Part shown: positions 1 to 7,878 of the stretch, one piece after another
Position numbering within the stretch: position 1 is the stretch's first letter
Layout of the letters: the number at the start of each line of letters is the position of its first letter
Origin: Nitrospira sp.
GTDB lineage: Bacteria > Nitrospirota > Nitrospiria > Nitrospirales > Nitrospiraceae
Length of the DNA stretch: 64,000 bases
Direction: 5' to 3'
Assembly: GCA_024331095.1 (NCBI GenBank)
Contig: JANDJE010000008.1
Coordinates: 1-64,000 of the forward strand
Notes under the pieces: model-generated
What the model saw: the letters and a program-made list of their open reading frames with translations, nothing else
What the model was told of the DNA's origin: nothing
Databases searched by the model: none
Made by a program: the position numbers and the translations under genes

Positions 1-1
1 T

Positions 2-1600
2 TTGATTGGCTTGGGCGGATTGGGAGGATATGAAATTTATCATGCCAGCGAAACGTTGTTGATTTCGATGTGGCGCGAAGAGCATCTCGCGGTCTTCGGC
101 GTCGTTTCGCTGATGTCTTCGGGGTTGGTGACGCTCGGCATCGCCAGGAGCCGGTTTAAAGAATTGCTTTTCAAGACGCAGGCGTCTCAGCAGGCTCTGG
201 TTGGGTCGGTGACCTTTATTGCCGTTGGTCTCTACCTGCTTCTCGTGGGAGCCGTCGGCGCCTGGCTTCGTCGCATAGACCGGCCCCTGGGGTATGAGCT
301 CAGCGTGGTGGTGGTGCTGGGGGCGCTGGCGGCTCTGGTCGCGCTGGCCACGTCCAAGACGACCAGGAGCGAAATCAAACGGTTCTTGGCCAGAAACTTT
401 TCTCGCTCAAAATATGACTATCGTGCCGAATGGCTTCGTGTCATACAGTCGTTTCAAGGAGCGACAACTCGTGAAGCGATTGTCGAGTGTCTTCATGATC
501 TCCTGGTCAAAACCTTCTCCACAACAACGATCGCGGTGTGGACCTTGAGAGAGGCGGATCAACGGTATCATCTGGCGAGGCCGGTCGATCCAACGATGCC
601 GACGATCGAATCGACCCATCCGGTCATTCAAAAATTGATGAGCCAGGATGATCCGACGATGTTTGAAGAACAGCCGGGCAATCGTCTTGAGGCAAGTGAT
701 CCGTTTATCAGATTGGAAGCCAAGCTGTGTTCGCCGATTTACGCCCAAGGCCGGCTGACTGCATTTGTGATGCTTGGAACACAGCCTCGCGGGGAGCGTT
801 ACGGGGTTGATGATTGCGATCTGCTAAGAGGAATTTGTCACCATGCCGGAGCGCTGTTTGCCCATGCCGACTTGGCGGAAGAGCGGCAGGCCATGGCGGA
901 GATGGAAGCGCTGCATCGATTTTCCGTCTTCTGTCTTCACGATATCAAAAATCTTGCGGCGCGGTTGTCCCTTATTGCTCAGAACGCCGAGCATCATGGG
1001 CAGAATCCGGCTTTTCAAGCCTCTGCGTTGAAAGCAGTGCAGGATACCGCTAGGAAGATGACTGATCTCATCAGCAAACTCTCCCGTCAGGCTGTGCCGC
1101 CTTCTGCCAAGGAGCAGGAAGAGCGGTTTTCCCTCTCTGCTCTCATTGATGAGGTTGTGGTGCCGTTGCGATCGGATCATCGGATCGTTGTGCACGTGAA
1201 AGACCATGGCGATGTCCTTCTCAGCGGAGTACGGCACCAGCTTCAGCAAGTGTTGACCAATGTGGTGTTAAATGCCAAGCAGGCGATCGATGGCCATGGC
1301 GAAATAGAGATTTCTCTCACTCAGACAGAGAACTCCGTGCTCATCGCTGTTCGCGACACGGGGAGAGGAATACCGGCGTCGATGTTGGATCATCTCTTCC
1401 GTCCTTCTCAGTCGAGCAGGCCAGGAGGCTTGGGGATCGGGCTCTATCAATGTAAGAAGATCGTCGAGGCTCATGGAGGGAGTATTCGATTAGAAAGTCA
1501 AGAAGGAGAAGGCACACGAGTCTGGATCGAACTGCCGATCGGAGAGGGGAAAAACTCCCAGCCATCAGAATTGCTGGACCAGCATTCAGGGTTAGGATGA
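2..1600 (+). CDS. prsK: PrsK, XrtA/PEP-CTERM system histidine kinase (5' partial)
   Basis: Membrane histidine kinase of the PEP-CTERM/exosortase regulatory pair. The reading frame is open at the left edge, so the true start and part of the N-terminal membrane domain lie outside the window; 532 residues are visible. Three hydrophobic segments (about residues 30-48, 66-86 and 96-113) precede a GAF-like sensor region (about 150-295). The H-box HDIKN places the phospho-accepting histidine at residue 313; asparagine, rather than the usual glutamate/arginine, follows the lysine, as is typical of PrsK. The ATPase domain shows an N-box (VVLNAKQA), DTGRGIP and GLGIGLY. The cognate regulator prsR lies 1.7 kb downstream on the same strand, beyond one divergent gene. 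The family assignment rests on the HDIKN-type kinase together with PrsR and a PEP-CTERM protein next door. Confidence 0.9.
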   Translation: MIGLGGLGGYEIYHASETLLISMWREEHLAVFGVVSLMSSGLVTLGIARSRFKELLFKTQASQQALVGSVTFIAVGLYLLLVGAVGAWLRRIDRPLGYELSVVVVLGALAALVALATSKTTRSEIKRFLARNFSRSKYDYRAEWLRVIQSFQGATTREAIVECLHDLLVKTFSTTTIAVWTLREADQRYHLARPVDPTMPTIESTHPVIQKLMSQDDPTMFEEQPGNRLEASDPFIRLEAKLCSPIYAQGRLTAFVMLGTQPRGERYGVDDCDLLRGICHHAGALFAHADLAEERQAMAEMEALHRFSVFCLHDIKNLAARLSLIAQNAEHHGQNPAFQASALKAVQDTARKMTDLISKLSRQAVPPSAKEQEERFSLSALIDEVVVPLRSDHRIVVHVKDHGDVLLSGVRHQLQQVLTNVVLNAKQAIDGHGEIEISLTQTENSVLIAVRDTGRGIPASMLDHLFRPSQSSRPGGLGIGLYQCKKIVEAHGGSIRLESQEGEGTRVWIELPIGEGKNSQPSELLDQHSGLG

Positions 1601-1648
1601 ACTGGCTGTGAGAAGCAAGCGGAGTGCTTACTGTGAGAAGCTAAAATC

Positions 1649-1679
1649 CCAGCCCATCTCTTGGGGAAAAATGGGCTGG
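1649..1679 (-). terminator. hairpin between convergent prsK and secreted-protein gene
   Basis: Perfect 9-bp arms CCAGCCCAT/ATGGGCTGG with a 13-nt loop. Read on the minus strand it is followed by GATTTTAG, a short U-rich tract, 24 bases past the stop of the minus-strand gene. It probably ends that gene and may also act for prsK. Confidence 0.5.
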
Positions 1680-1702
1680 ATTCACAGGAGGACAACCGGC
1701 CA

Positions 1703-2707
1703 TTACGGGGCGATGCGAGGGTTCTGAGGCGGGGCAGGTGGGGTTGTGTCACTGCTGCTGCCACTGGTGTAGCTTTCAAGGTCTTGCAATGACGTCGCCA
1801 TGATGAAATCGTCGAGATAGAAGGTCGAGTCCACGGCATTGACTGTGGTCAGCATGCGAAGGGCTCGATTTCCTTCACGTTGCCCCACAGGGAGCGTCCA
1901 ATTGAATTGGGGTGTCATGCCCCCAATCCATTCCGCATGCTTCGTCCAGGCTTGGATGCTATTCTGTCTCACCCATAATTCGTAGACGCCTTGGGGATTG
2001 GACACGTCGATGTGGATGCGGATTTGATACCACTGTCCACGGACAAAGGGGATACAGCCTTGGTTCTGGTATAGCTTATCTCGGTCCCATTCAGGAACTG
2101 CTGAATAGCTGGCGAGCGGAGCGCGTAGCAGGAAAAACCATTCCCCGACCCCTCCTTGCCGATAATGTCCTTCTGTCCCGCAGCCGGTTTGAAAAGTCAG
2201 GAGCCACGCAAAATTTTCGGTCGTGCAGGGATACGGGCCGCGACAGGGGTAAATAAATTTCCCTGAATGAAACTCGCTTGTTGGAGTCGCATATATCCAA
2301 AACTGAAACCAGACATTCGCGGGAATGGTCTCAAGCGGATGACTCTCTGAGCCATAACTAATCCAATAATCCGTTTGCCTGTAGGGAAATCCTGGAGGTG
2401 GTGGTGGCGACATGCTGGGCAAGGATTCGAGTACCAGCACGCGGGAGTTTCGTGTCCCATCGAAGCGGGTATGGATATAGCCCGATCCGCGCCCATAATG
2501 GGAATTATTTGCCTTCACCCCACTCCACCCATGAGCCTGGAGCGTCACCTCCACGTTGGTGGTATTTCGACTTGCTTCATACTCAAAGCTATCAGAAAGC
2601 ACGATCTCACCCTGTGCGGTTGGTGCCAGCCCACAGATGATCCAGATCGCGAGAGGGCCCATGATTGTGACGAGGGGCCCGGGCCCTGTCTTGGTATGTG
2701 ATAGCAT
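1703..2707 (-). CDS. secreted polysaccharide-lyase/concanavalin A-like protein
   Basis: Predicted exported protein of 334 residues. The start at 2707 is chosen because GGGAG lies 6-7 bases upstream and a clean signal peptide follows (hydrophobic stretch about residues 11-32, cleavage near TAQG-EI). An in-frame extension to 2869 lacks such a site. The mature protein is rich in Trp, Tyr and Gly and has alternating strands. Near the C-terminus it has the FYLDDFIMATS motif common in heparin-lyase-like and laminin-G-like jelly rolls. It ends abruptly after DTTPPAPPQNPRIAP, a sequence that normally links to a fibronectin-III domain. The gene is divergent from prsR and lies between prsK and prsR. 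A candidate sigma54 promoter sits about 110 bases upstream of the start. The substrate is unknown; a role in exopolysaccharide handling is inferred from context. Confidence 0.7.
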   Translation of the reverse strand: MLSHTKTGPGPLVTIMGPLAIWIICGLAPTAQGEIVLSDSFEYEASRNTTNVEVTLQAHGWSGVKANNSHYGRGSGYIHTRFDGTRNSRVLVLESLPSMSPPPPPGFPYRQTDYWISYGSESHPLETIPANVWFQFWIYATPTSEFHSGKFIYPCRGPYPCTTENFAWLLTFQTGCGTEGHYRQGGVGEWFFLLRAPLASYSAVPEWDRDKLYQNQGCIPFVRGQWYQIRIHIDVSNPQGVYELWVRQNSIQAWTKHAEWIGGMTPQFNWTLPVGQREGNRALRMLTTVNAVDSTFYLDDFIMATSLQDLESYTSGSSSDTTPPAPPQNPRIAP

Positions 2708-2817
2708 GGTTTTCTCCCGCGAATGAATTTTTAAAAAATACATTTTGGTCTGGTATCGGTGATGTCTGCTTGAAGCAGAAGAGGCTTCTTCCTTCAGATT
2801 TCTACAAAGAAAACTCC

Positions 2818-2833
2818 GGCAAGGAATGGACCA
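2818..2833 (-). promoter_or_regulatory. candidate sigma54 (-24/-12) promoter
   Basis: On the minus strand this reads TGGTCCATTCCTTGCC: TGG, exact GG-N10-GC spacing and TTGC at -12, close to the TGGCAC-N5-TTGCW consensus. It points at the secreted-protein gene starting at 2707. PrsR, an RpoN-dependent activator, is the adjacent gene. Motif recognition only; the start site is not mapped. Confidence 0.45.
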
Positions 2834-2970
2834 TGGCTTGTGTGTCGGAGTGTAAACAAATGACAGCATGAATCGGTGAGCAATTGGTCTGATCCTCGCG
2901 CAAACTGGCTATCAGTTGGCGGAAGCTCTTCCTGAGTGAGAGCAAGTCCGGACAGAAACCGTAGGTGTGT

Positions 2971-2986
2971 GTAGGCGTCTGCCTAC
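2971..2986. repeat. inverted repeat, possible activator site
   Basis: Perfect 6-bp arms GTAGGC/GCCTAC around GTCT. It lies about 140 bp upstream of the 2818-2833 element, a normal distance for a sigma54 enhancer site. No second copy of the same sequence was seen near the PEP-CTERM gene, so PrsR binding is speculative. Confidence 0.3.
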
Positions 2987-3284
2987 GCAAGACAAGGTTC
3001 ATTAAACAGGGTGACGTCAGTGTTGGGGATCAGGCCAGCAATCCGGCTGACAAGAGAGAACGTTGCCCTGATTGTGGTGACTGGACGTGTGTATGTTGTG
3101 GTGGGGATCTAAACGAGAATGGTCACGTCTTCGCCTTTTTAGGCGGTAGGATCGCAAAAGGCGATTTGGCAAGATTTGTTGATTCTTCGCTCACAATTGA
3201 AGAGATTGGTTATCATAGTTGGCGTGGAGGCCTGATACGCAGCGGAGTGCACGAGCGTGGCCGACAGAGTGAGGATAGGATCCC

Positions 3285-4661
3285 ATGTCGATAATCAATC
3301 AATCCGTTCTGCTGTTAGTCGATGATGATGAAACGATCCGCGACCAAATGAGGTGGGCCCTGGCGGTGGATTATGAGGTGCTGGAGGCTGCGGATCGACC
3401 GACGGCGCTGGCACATCTTCGACAGGCAAGACCGAAGCTGGTGCTGCTTGATCTGGGATTGCCTCCCGACGTGGACGGAGCCTCGGAGGGAATGGCGATT
3501 CTCCGCGCCGCCTTGCAAATGAATCCCGCCGTGAAGATCATCGTGATCACCGGAAACAGCGATCGGGCTCGGGCGATCGAAGCCGTTCAAAATGGTGCCT
3601 ACGATTTTATCGAAAAGCCGGTTCAGCTTGAGATCTTGAAGGTCATATTGCAGCGAGCCTCGTATCTTGCGGATCTGGAGCAAGAGAACCGCGCGTTGCA
3701 GGAAGCAGCGGGAGACGACGAGTTCGAAGGTTTAATCGGACGCAGCTCCTTCATGCAGGAGCTGATTCAAACCATCAAACGTGTCGCGCCGTCTGATGCC
3801 CCGGTTTTGATTACAGGGGAGAGCGGGACAGGAAAGGAATTGGTCGCCCGAGCGATCCATCGCCGGAGCGCCAGGTCCGAGAAACCGTTTGTCGCGATCA
3901 ATTGCGGGGCGATTCCGGACACACTACTGGAAAGCGAATTATTCGGTCATGAAAAAGGGGCCTTTACGGGGGCCGTTCAACAGCGAAAAGGACGGTTCGA
4001 GCATGCCCAAGGAGGAACACTCTTTCTCGATGAAATCGGAGACGTTCCTCTCCCACTTCAGGTCAAGCTGTTGCGCTTTCTTCAGGAGCGCCAGATTCAG
4101 CGATTGGGGGGGAAAGAGCTCATCCCAATCGATGCCAGGATCATCGCGGCCACTCATGTCGATCTACGTCAGGCGATCGAGGACGGGCGGTTTCGGGAAG
4201 ATCTGTATTATCGGCTTTGCGTGGTCACCATTTCCATACCGTCGCTCAGTGCCAGAGCCGGGGACATTCCACTGCTTGCTCAGGCGTTCTTACGACGTAT
4301 TGCTGTTGAACAGCGAAAACCGCTCGTTGGCTTCACGACCGAAGCGATAGAGGCTTTGCTCTCGCACCAGTGGCCCGGGAATGTGCGCGAGCTTGAGAAT
4401 CGAATCAAACGCGCAGTCATCATGGCGGAGGGACGATATATCACGCCGTCCCATCTTGATTTGGGGCAGGAAGACAAAACCAAAGAGAACACCTTGACTC
4501 TCAGGCGGCTCCGCGAAAGTCAAGAAAGGGACCTGGTCCGCCTTGCCATGGAAAAGGCCAATGGCAATGTCTCTCGCGCCGCGGCAGAACTTGGCATCAG
4601 TCGGCCGACGCTCTATCAATTATTAGACCGGTATGGATTACGAAAGCCCAAGCAGGGTTGA
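3285..4661 (+). CDS. prsR: PrsR, PEP-CTERM-box response regulator, sigma54 activator
   Basis: NtrC-type transcription factor of 458 residues, the usual length for PrsR. It has a receiver domain with phospho-acceptor Asp56 (VLLDLG), then a sigma54-interacting AAA+ domain with Walker A GESGTGKE at 178-185 and the GAFTGA loop at 225-230, and a C-terminal Fis-type helix-turn-helix (about 410-455). The ATG at 3285 follows GAGGATAGG. It should be phosphorylated by the PrsK encoded upstream and activate RpoN-dependent promoters of PEP-CTERM and exopolysaccharide genes. The next gene encodes a PEP-CTERM protein with a -24/-12-like element. Confidence 0.93.
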   Translation: MSIINQSVLLLVDDDETIRDQMRWALAVDYEVLEAADRPTALAHLRQARPKLVLLDLGLPPDVDGASEGMAILRAALQMNPAVKIIVITGNSDRARAIEAVQNGAYDFIEKPVQLEILKVILQRASYLADLEQENRALQEAAGDDEFEGLIGRSSFMQELIQTIKRVAPSDAPVLITGESGTGKELVARAIHRRSARSEKPFVAINCGAIPDTLLESELFGHEKGAFTGAVQQRKGRFEHAQGGTLFLDEIGDVPLPLQVKLLRFLQERQIQRLGGKELIPIDARIIAATHVDLRQAIEDGRFREDLYYRLCVVTISIPSLSARAGDIPLLAQAFLRRIAVEQRKPLVGFTTEAIEALLSHQWPGNVRELENRIKRAVIMAEGRYITPSHLDLGQEDKTKENTLTLRRLRESQERDLVRLAMEKANGNVSRAAAELGISRPTLYQLLDRYGLRKPKQG

Positions 4662-4719
4662 TAAGCAAGGAGACAGTGTTAAATCTGCTGACAAGCCAAA
4701 TGCAACGTCACATCTTGCT

Positions 4720-4740
4720 AAAAAATAAAATCTATTTTTT
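4720..4740. terminator. AT-only hairpin after prsR
   Basis: Perfect arms AAAAAATA/TATTTTTT with a 5-nt loop, 59 bases after the prsR stop. The stem has no GC pairs, so termination would be weak; it may only be an AT-rich spacer upstream of the PEP-CTERM promoter. Confidence 0.3.
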
Positions 4741-4746
4741 GTTATT

Positions 4747-4763
4747 GCTCAAAATGATTGAGC
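4747..4763. repeat. inverted repeat upstream of PEP-CTERM gene
   Basis: GCTCAA-aatga-TTGAGC, perfect 6-bp arms, about 100 bp upstream of the candidate sigma54 promoter at 4858. The position suits an enhancer site, but its sequence differs from the repeat at 2971. Confidence 0.3.
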
Positions 4764-4857
4764 GGGATGTAAAAAGTTTTAGCAGGGGAGATAAAGTGCC
4801 CAAGGATGATATTTAAATAACATAAGTAAAATCAAAGTCTTATGTTTCTATATTTAG

Positions 4858-4873
4858 CGGTATTCATTTTGCT
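4858..4873 (+). promoter_or_regulatory. candidate sigma54 (-24/-12) promoter for PEP-CTERM gene
   Basis: CGGTATTCATTTTGCT has exact GG-N10-GC spacing and a consensus TTTTGCT -12 half; the -24 half is weak beyond GG. It lies 75 bases before the ATG at 4948 and directly downstream of prsR. PEP-CTERM genes elsewhere are known to be controlled by PrsR and RpoN, which supports the reading. Confidence 0.45.
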
Positions 4874-4947
4874 TGACCATACAAAGAGGTGCCAATTCCC
4901 ATAAATTTCCTTCAGTGACCTTTTGATGAAAAAAGCAGAGTGCTCTC

Positions 4948-5538
4948 ATGAGGCCAAATCGAATACTTCCACTTCTCGTTGGTGCTGTAGCTCTGGGGAT
5001 TGGGCTGAGCGGTGCCCAGGTCTATGCGCTCGATTTGAGTCCCTCCACATCCGGGGTGGTGCTCGGGAGTTCGCTGACACCGCCGACCAATTCATCGAAC
5101 TGCGAGCCGGGCTGTGTGTATCGAGCCTTTGGGCTGCCCAATGATGGCTCGTTGTCCTTGTTGTATAAGGCGAATCAGGGTGCGACCGTAACAGAAGCTG
5201 GAACATTTGCAGCCAATTACAGCACGGTGTTTAATAGCGATGCCTCCGGCGGAACCATTCGTTTTACAGGAGGATCGTCAATTTCCTGTCCCTCCTGCTA
5301 TCTGGCTGTCAAAGATGGCAACCATAGTCCCACCTATTATTTCTTTAACCTGTCGAGCTGGAGTGGAACAGAAACAATCAATCTCAGTGGGTTCTGGCCT
5401 GGTCCTGGAGCGATTTCCCATGTTTCGATTTGGGGAGCGCCAAGCGCCGGTGTGCCAGAACCATCTTCCTTGCTTTTACTCGGTGCCGGATTAGCGGGAG
5501 CGGGGATCTGGAGACGGAAATTTGTGAGGGAACAATAA
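4948..5538 (+). CDS. PEP-CTERM sorting domain protein
   Basis: Exported 196-residue protein. It has a signal peptide at residues 1-27 (hydrophobic LLVGAVALGIGLSG, cleavage near VYA-LD) and a C-terminal sorting signal: VPEP at 169-172, a hydrophobic helix (SSLLLLGAGLAGAGI) and a basic tail RRKFVREQ. Known biology: exosortase XrtA recognises PEP and cuts off the helix, releasing the protein to the surface, usually with exopolysaccharide. The mature part is rich in Ser, Thr and Gly with three CxxC-like cysteines and no domain I can name. It is preceded by prsR and a candidate sigma54 promoter, and followed by a strong terminator, so it is a single-gene unit. Confidence 0.9.
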   Translation: MRPNRILPLLVGAVALGIGLSGAQVYALDLSPSTSGVVLGSSLTPPTNSSNCEPGCVYRAFGLPNDGSLSLLYKANQGATVTEAGTFAANYSTVFNSDASGGTIRFTGGSSISCPSCYLAVKDGNHSPTYYFFNLSSWSGTETINLSGFWPGPGAISHVSIWGAPSAGVPEPSSLLLLGAGLAGAGIWRRKFVREQ

Positions 5539-5584
5539 AGGCTTGGTTTTCTATAGAAAATATAGAAAATTTGACGCTTTTCAT

Positions 5585-5627
5585 AAAGGCCGGCCCTCTT
5601 GGAATAAGAGGACCGGCCTTTTGTTTG
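5585..5627 (+). terminator. strong rho-independent terminator
   Basis: 15-bp stem AAGGCCGGCCCTCTT / AAGAGGACCGGCCTT with one mismatch and a 5-nt loop, followed by TTTGTTTG. It lies 47 bases after the PEP-CTERM gene stop. Confidence 0.85.
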
Positions 5628-5760
5628 CTTAAGGTATCTTGAATGAAACGACGGACCTGCATGTATAAAACCCATCATGATGATGTCTATGCCAATTTAG
5701 ACGGAATCTAATCCAGTGGAAGATCTTCACCTGTAAAAACAGGAGAATCTCTATAAGACG

Positions 5761-6945
5761 ATGGGTCTTCTTTATGATGTTATCGTAGTCGGCGGCGGTC
5801 CGGCCGGTGCCTGCGCCGCCTGGAAGTTGGCTCAAGCGGGGATGACCGTCGCCGTTTTGGAAAAAGCCTCGCTGCCTCGATATAAGGTCTGCGGCGGCGG
5901 ACTGGTCGGTCGGACGATGCGATCGTTGCCGATCGATGTTCACCACGTCGTGGAGCAAGAGTGCTACCGAGCCAGGCTCGATTTCGTATCCTCCGGCCTG
6001 TCTTTTGTCACGCAACGAACCGTTCCCGTTGTTTCCATGGTCATGAGGTCGGAGTTTGACCGGGCCCTCCTCTCTGCCGCTCAAGCGGCAGGAGCGGCTC
6101 TCTACGAGTCGTGCGTCGTCGAGAGCCTGTCACCGCATGACGATTCCGTGACGGTCCTGACCGCAAAGGGCCCGATGCGAGCCGGGTTCGTCGTCGCCGC
6201 CGATGGAGCGCTGAGTCCGGTCGCGCGATTCATGGGATGGGAGGACGGCCGCGTTCTCATTCCGGCGCTGGAGTACGAAGTGACTGTACCGTTCGACCGG
6301 TTGCGCCGCTTTGAAGGCACGGCGCGGTTCGATTTCGACGTTATCTCACGAGGATATGGGTGGGTCTTTCCCAAACGGCGGCATCTGTCGATCGGAATCC
6401 TGTCGATGGACAGGCGGCGGCATGGGCTTCATTCTGCGATCACTCGCTATGTGGACCTGCTTGGCTGCACCTCTCCTTTGTCGGTTGAGCGGCACGGTTT
6501 TGTCATTCCCGTTCGTCCGCGAAAAGGGCCCTTCGCCAAAAATCGCGTCCTCCTGGTCGGGGATGCCGCGGGGTTCGCCGATCCCATCACGGGGGAAGGA
6601 ATCTCGTATGCCGTAAGGAGCGGTCTTCTGGCGGCCGAATCCCTGATCGGCGAACATTTGCAGGAGGAAACCGTCGAAGATGCCTACCGTCGCCTCGTTG
6701 CCCAAGCCATTCTCCCAGACCTCCGCGCAGGTCGCATTCTGGCCCGCTTTCTCTATGACTGTCCTCGTGTCAGGACATGGGTCTTCTCAAGACAGGGGCA
6801 GCGGCTCTGTGAAACGGTCACGGACGTGATGACGGGAACCAGGCAGTATCGTGATCTGGTGCGACCTGGATCGGTGTTTCGTTTTTTCACATCTCGTCGG
6901 CTGGGCCGATGGGTGGGCCGGTCTTCGCAGGCTCGACAAAATTGA
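5761..6945 (+). CDS. geranylgeranyl-reductase-family FAD oxidoreductase
   Basis: 394-residue flavoprotein of the geranylgeranyl reductase/digeranylglycerophospholipid reductase family. It has an N-terminal dinucleotide fold GGGPAG (11-16), the family CGGGLVG motif near residue 45, and the second FAD motif GDAAGFADPITGEGI near 280. Such enzymes reduce isoprenoid double bonds, for example in quinone or lipid side chains; the substrate cannot be read from sequence. AGGAG lies 15 bases upstream of the ATG, rather far, so the start is moderately certain. It is convergent with birA. Confidence 0.85.
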   Translation: MGLLYDVIVVGGGPAGACAAWKLAQAGMTVAVLEKASLPRYKVCGGGLVGRTMRSLPIDVHHVVEQECYRARLDFVSSGLSFVTQRTVPVVSMVMRSEFDRALLSAAQAAGAALYESCVVESLSPHDDSVTVLTAKGPMRAGFVVAADGALSPVARFMGWEDGRVLIPALEYEVTVPFDRLRRFEGTARFDFDVISRGYGWVFPKRRHLSIGILSMDRRRHGLHSAITRYVDLLGCTSPLSVERHGFVIPVRPRKGPFAKNRVLLVGDAAGFADPITGEGISYAVRSGLLAAESLIGEHLQEETVEDAYRRLVAQAILPDLRAGRILARFLYDCPRVRTWVFSRQGQRLCETVTDVMTGTRQYRDLVRPGSVFRFFTSRRLGRWVGRSSQARQN

Positions 6946-7035
6946 CGGATGAAGGCTCCGGCTTTTTCCGGCGACGTGCGGAAAAGCGGGGGGAAGGGGA
7001 GACATCGTCATTCCCCTGCAAGTCGATGCAAAGTT

Positions 7036-7875
7036 TTACTCCCGGAGGTGAACGACGTCCGCGGCGTGGATGTCGATCAATTCGGGTGGTGATGCCGTCG
7101 GCGCGGTGAAATGGGGACGGACTTGCAGCGCGCCGTCGGATGAAATGGACTCGGCCGTTCCGATGATTTCTTGCTCCCTCCCCAAAATCACGCGAACCTG
7201 TTTGCCGATCGTGCAACTGCGATTCAGGTAAGCCTGTCGCAGGCGACTCGGTCCATGCGTCGTCAATTCATGGATTCCATGCTCAAGCTCGTACAAAAGC
7301 CGAGCGAGGAGCCGGTTTCGATCGATGGTCCGGCGGGCGATTTCGAATAACGAAGTCGCCGTCTGTTGAAGGTCCTTGGGGAATGACTTCTGCGGCAAGT
7401 TGACATTGATGCCGATCCCAATGACGACGACGGAACCCTGAATCGGTGTGCGGAAACTTTCGCAAAGAATCCCGCCGACTTTCCGGTCTTGGCACAGAAG
7501 ATCATTCGGCCACTTTACAGACAAGGGAATTGAAGCGGTGACTTGCACGGCTTCCGCCGCCGCCAATGCGCTCACGAGCGGCATCCAAGACAGCCATTCC
7601 GCGTCCCCGACGGTTCGCCCCTCGTCTTTGACGATCACCGAGCAATAGAGATTTGCGCCGGGCGGGGAGTGCCATTGACGGCTCAGGCGGCCTCTGCCGG
7701 CCGATTGACTCTCCGCCACCACGACGGTGCCATGCTTCGCGCCGGCTTGGGCAAGGGCCATCGCTTCGGAGTTCGTCGACGACACTTCGTGATGCACGTA
7801 GAGCCGTTGCCCGAACTGAACGGTCGCCAAGGTGCTGCGAATGTCGTCGAGCGTCAGCGGCGCAGAGGACGTCAT
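7036..7875 (-). CDS. birA: biotin--[acetyl-CoA-carboxylase] ligase
   Basis: 279-residue biotin protein ligase. It makes biotinyl-AMP and transfers biotin to the carrier protein of acetyl-CoA carboxylase. Visible are STNSEAM, the biotin/ATP loop AGRGRLSRQW, KWPNDLL with the catalytic lysine region, and the C-terminal SH3-like cap. It lacks the N-terminal helix-turn-helix of E. coli BirA, so it should be a monofunctional ligase and not the biotin-operon repressor. It is the last gene of valS-nadC-birA; the gap to nadC is 3 bases. Confidence 0.93.
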   Translation of the reverse strand: MTSSAPLTLDDIRSTLATVQFGQRLYVHHEVSSTNSEAMALAQAGAKHGTVVVAESQSAGRGRLSRQWHSPPGANLYCSVIVKDEGRTVGDAEWLSWMPLVSALAAAEAVQVTASIPLSVKWPNDLLCQDRKVGGILCESFRTPIQGSVVVIGIGINVNLPQKSFPKDLQQTATSLFEIARRTIDRNRLLARLLYELEHGIHELTTHGPSRLRQAYLNRSCTIGKQVRVILGREQEIIGTAESISSDGALQVRPHFTAPTASPPELIDIHAADVVHLRE

Positions 7876-7878
7876 GGT

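Larger units (their letters stand above)
2708..3284. other. 577-bp divergent regulatory region
   Basis: Separates the minus-strand secreted-protein gene from prsR. It holds the candidate minus-strand -24/-12 element at 2818-2833 and a perfect inverted repeat GTAGGC-gtct-GCCTAC at 2971-2986, about 140 bp upstream of that element, where an enhancer-binding protein could sit. A cysteine-rich open frame from a GTG at 2965 to 3294 has no ribosome binding site and runs into prsR; I do not call it a gene. Confidence 0.5.

Noticed and set aside
2906-2920. GG-N10-GC match on the + strand ahead of prsR
   Set aside because: About 365 bases before the prsR start with a poor -12 half (TTGGC); such matches arise by chance.
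2965-3294. Cysteine-rich open frame (CPDC...CVCC) upstream of prsR
   Set aside because: GTG start without ribosome binding site, overlaps prsR and the regulatory region. Could only be kept with homologs.
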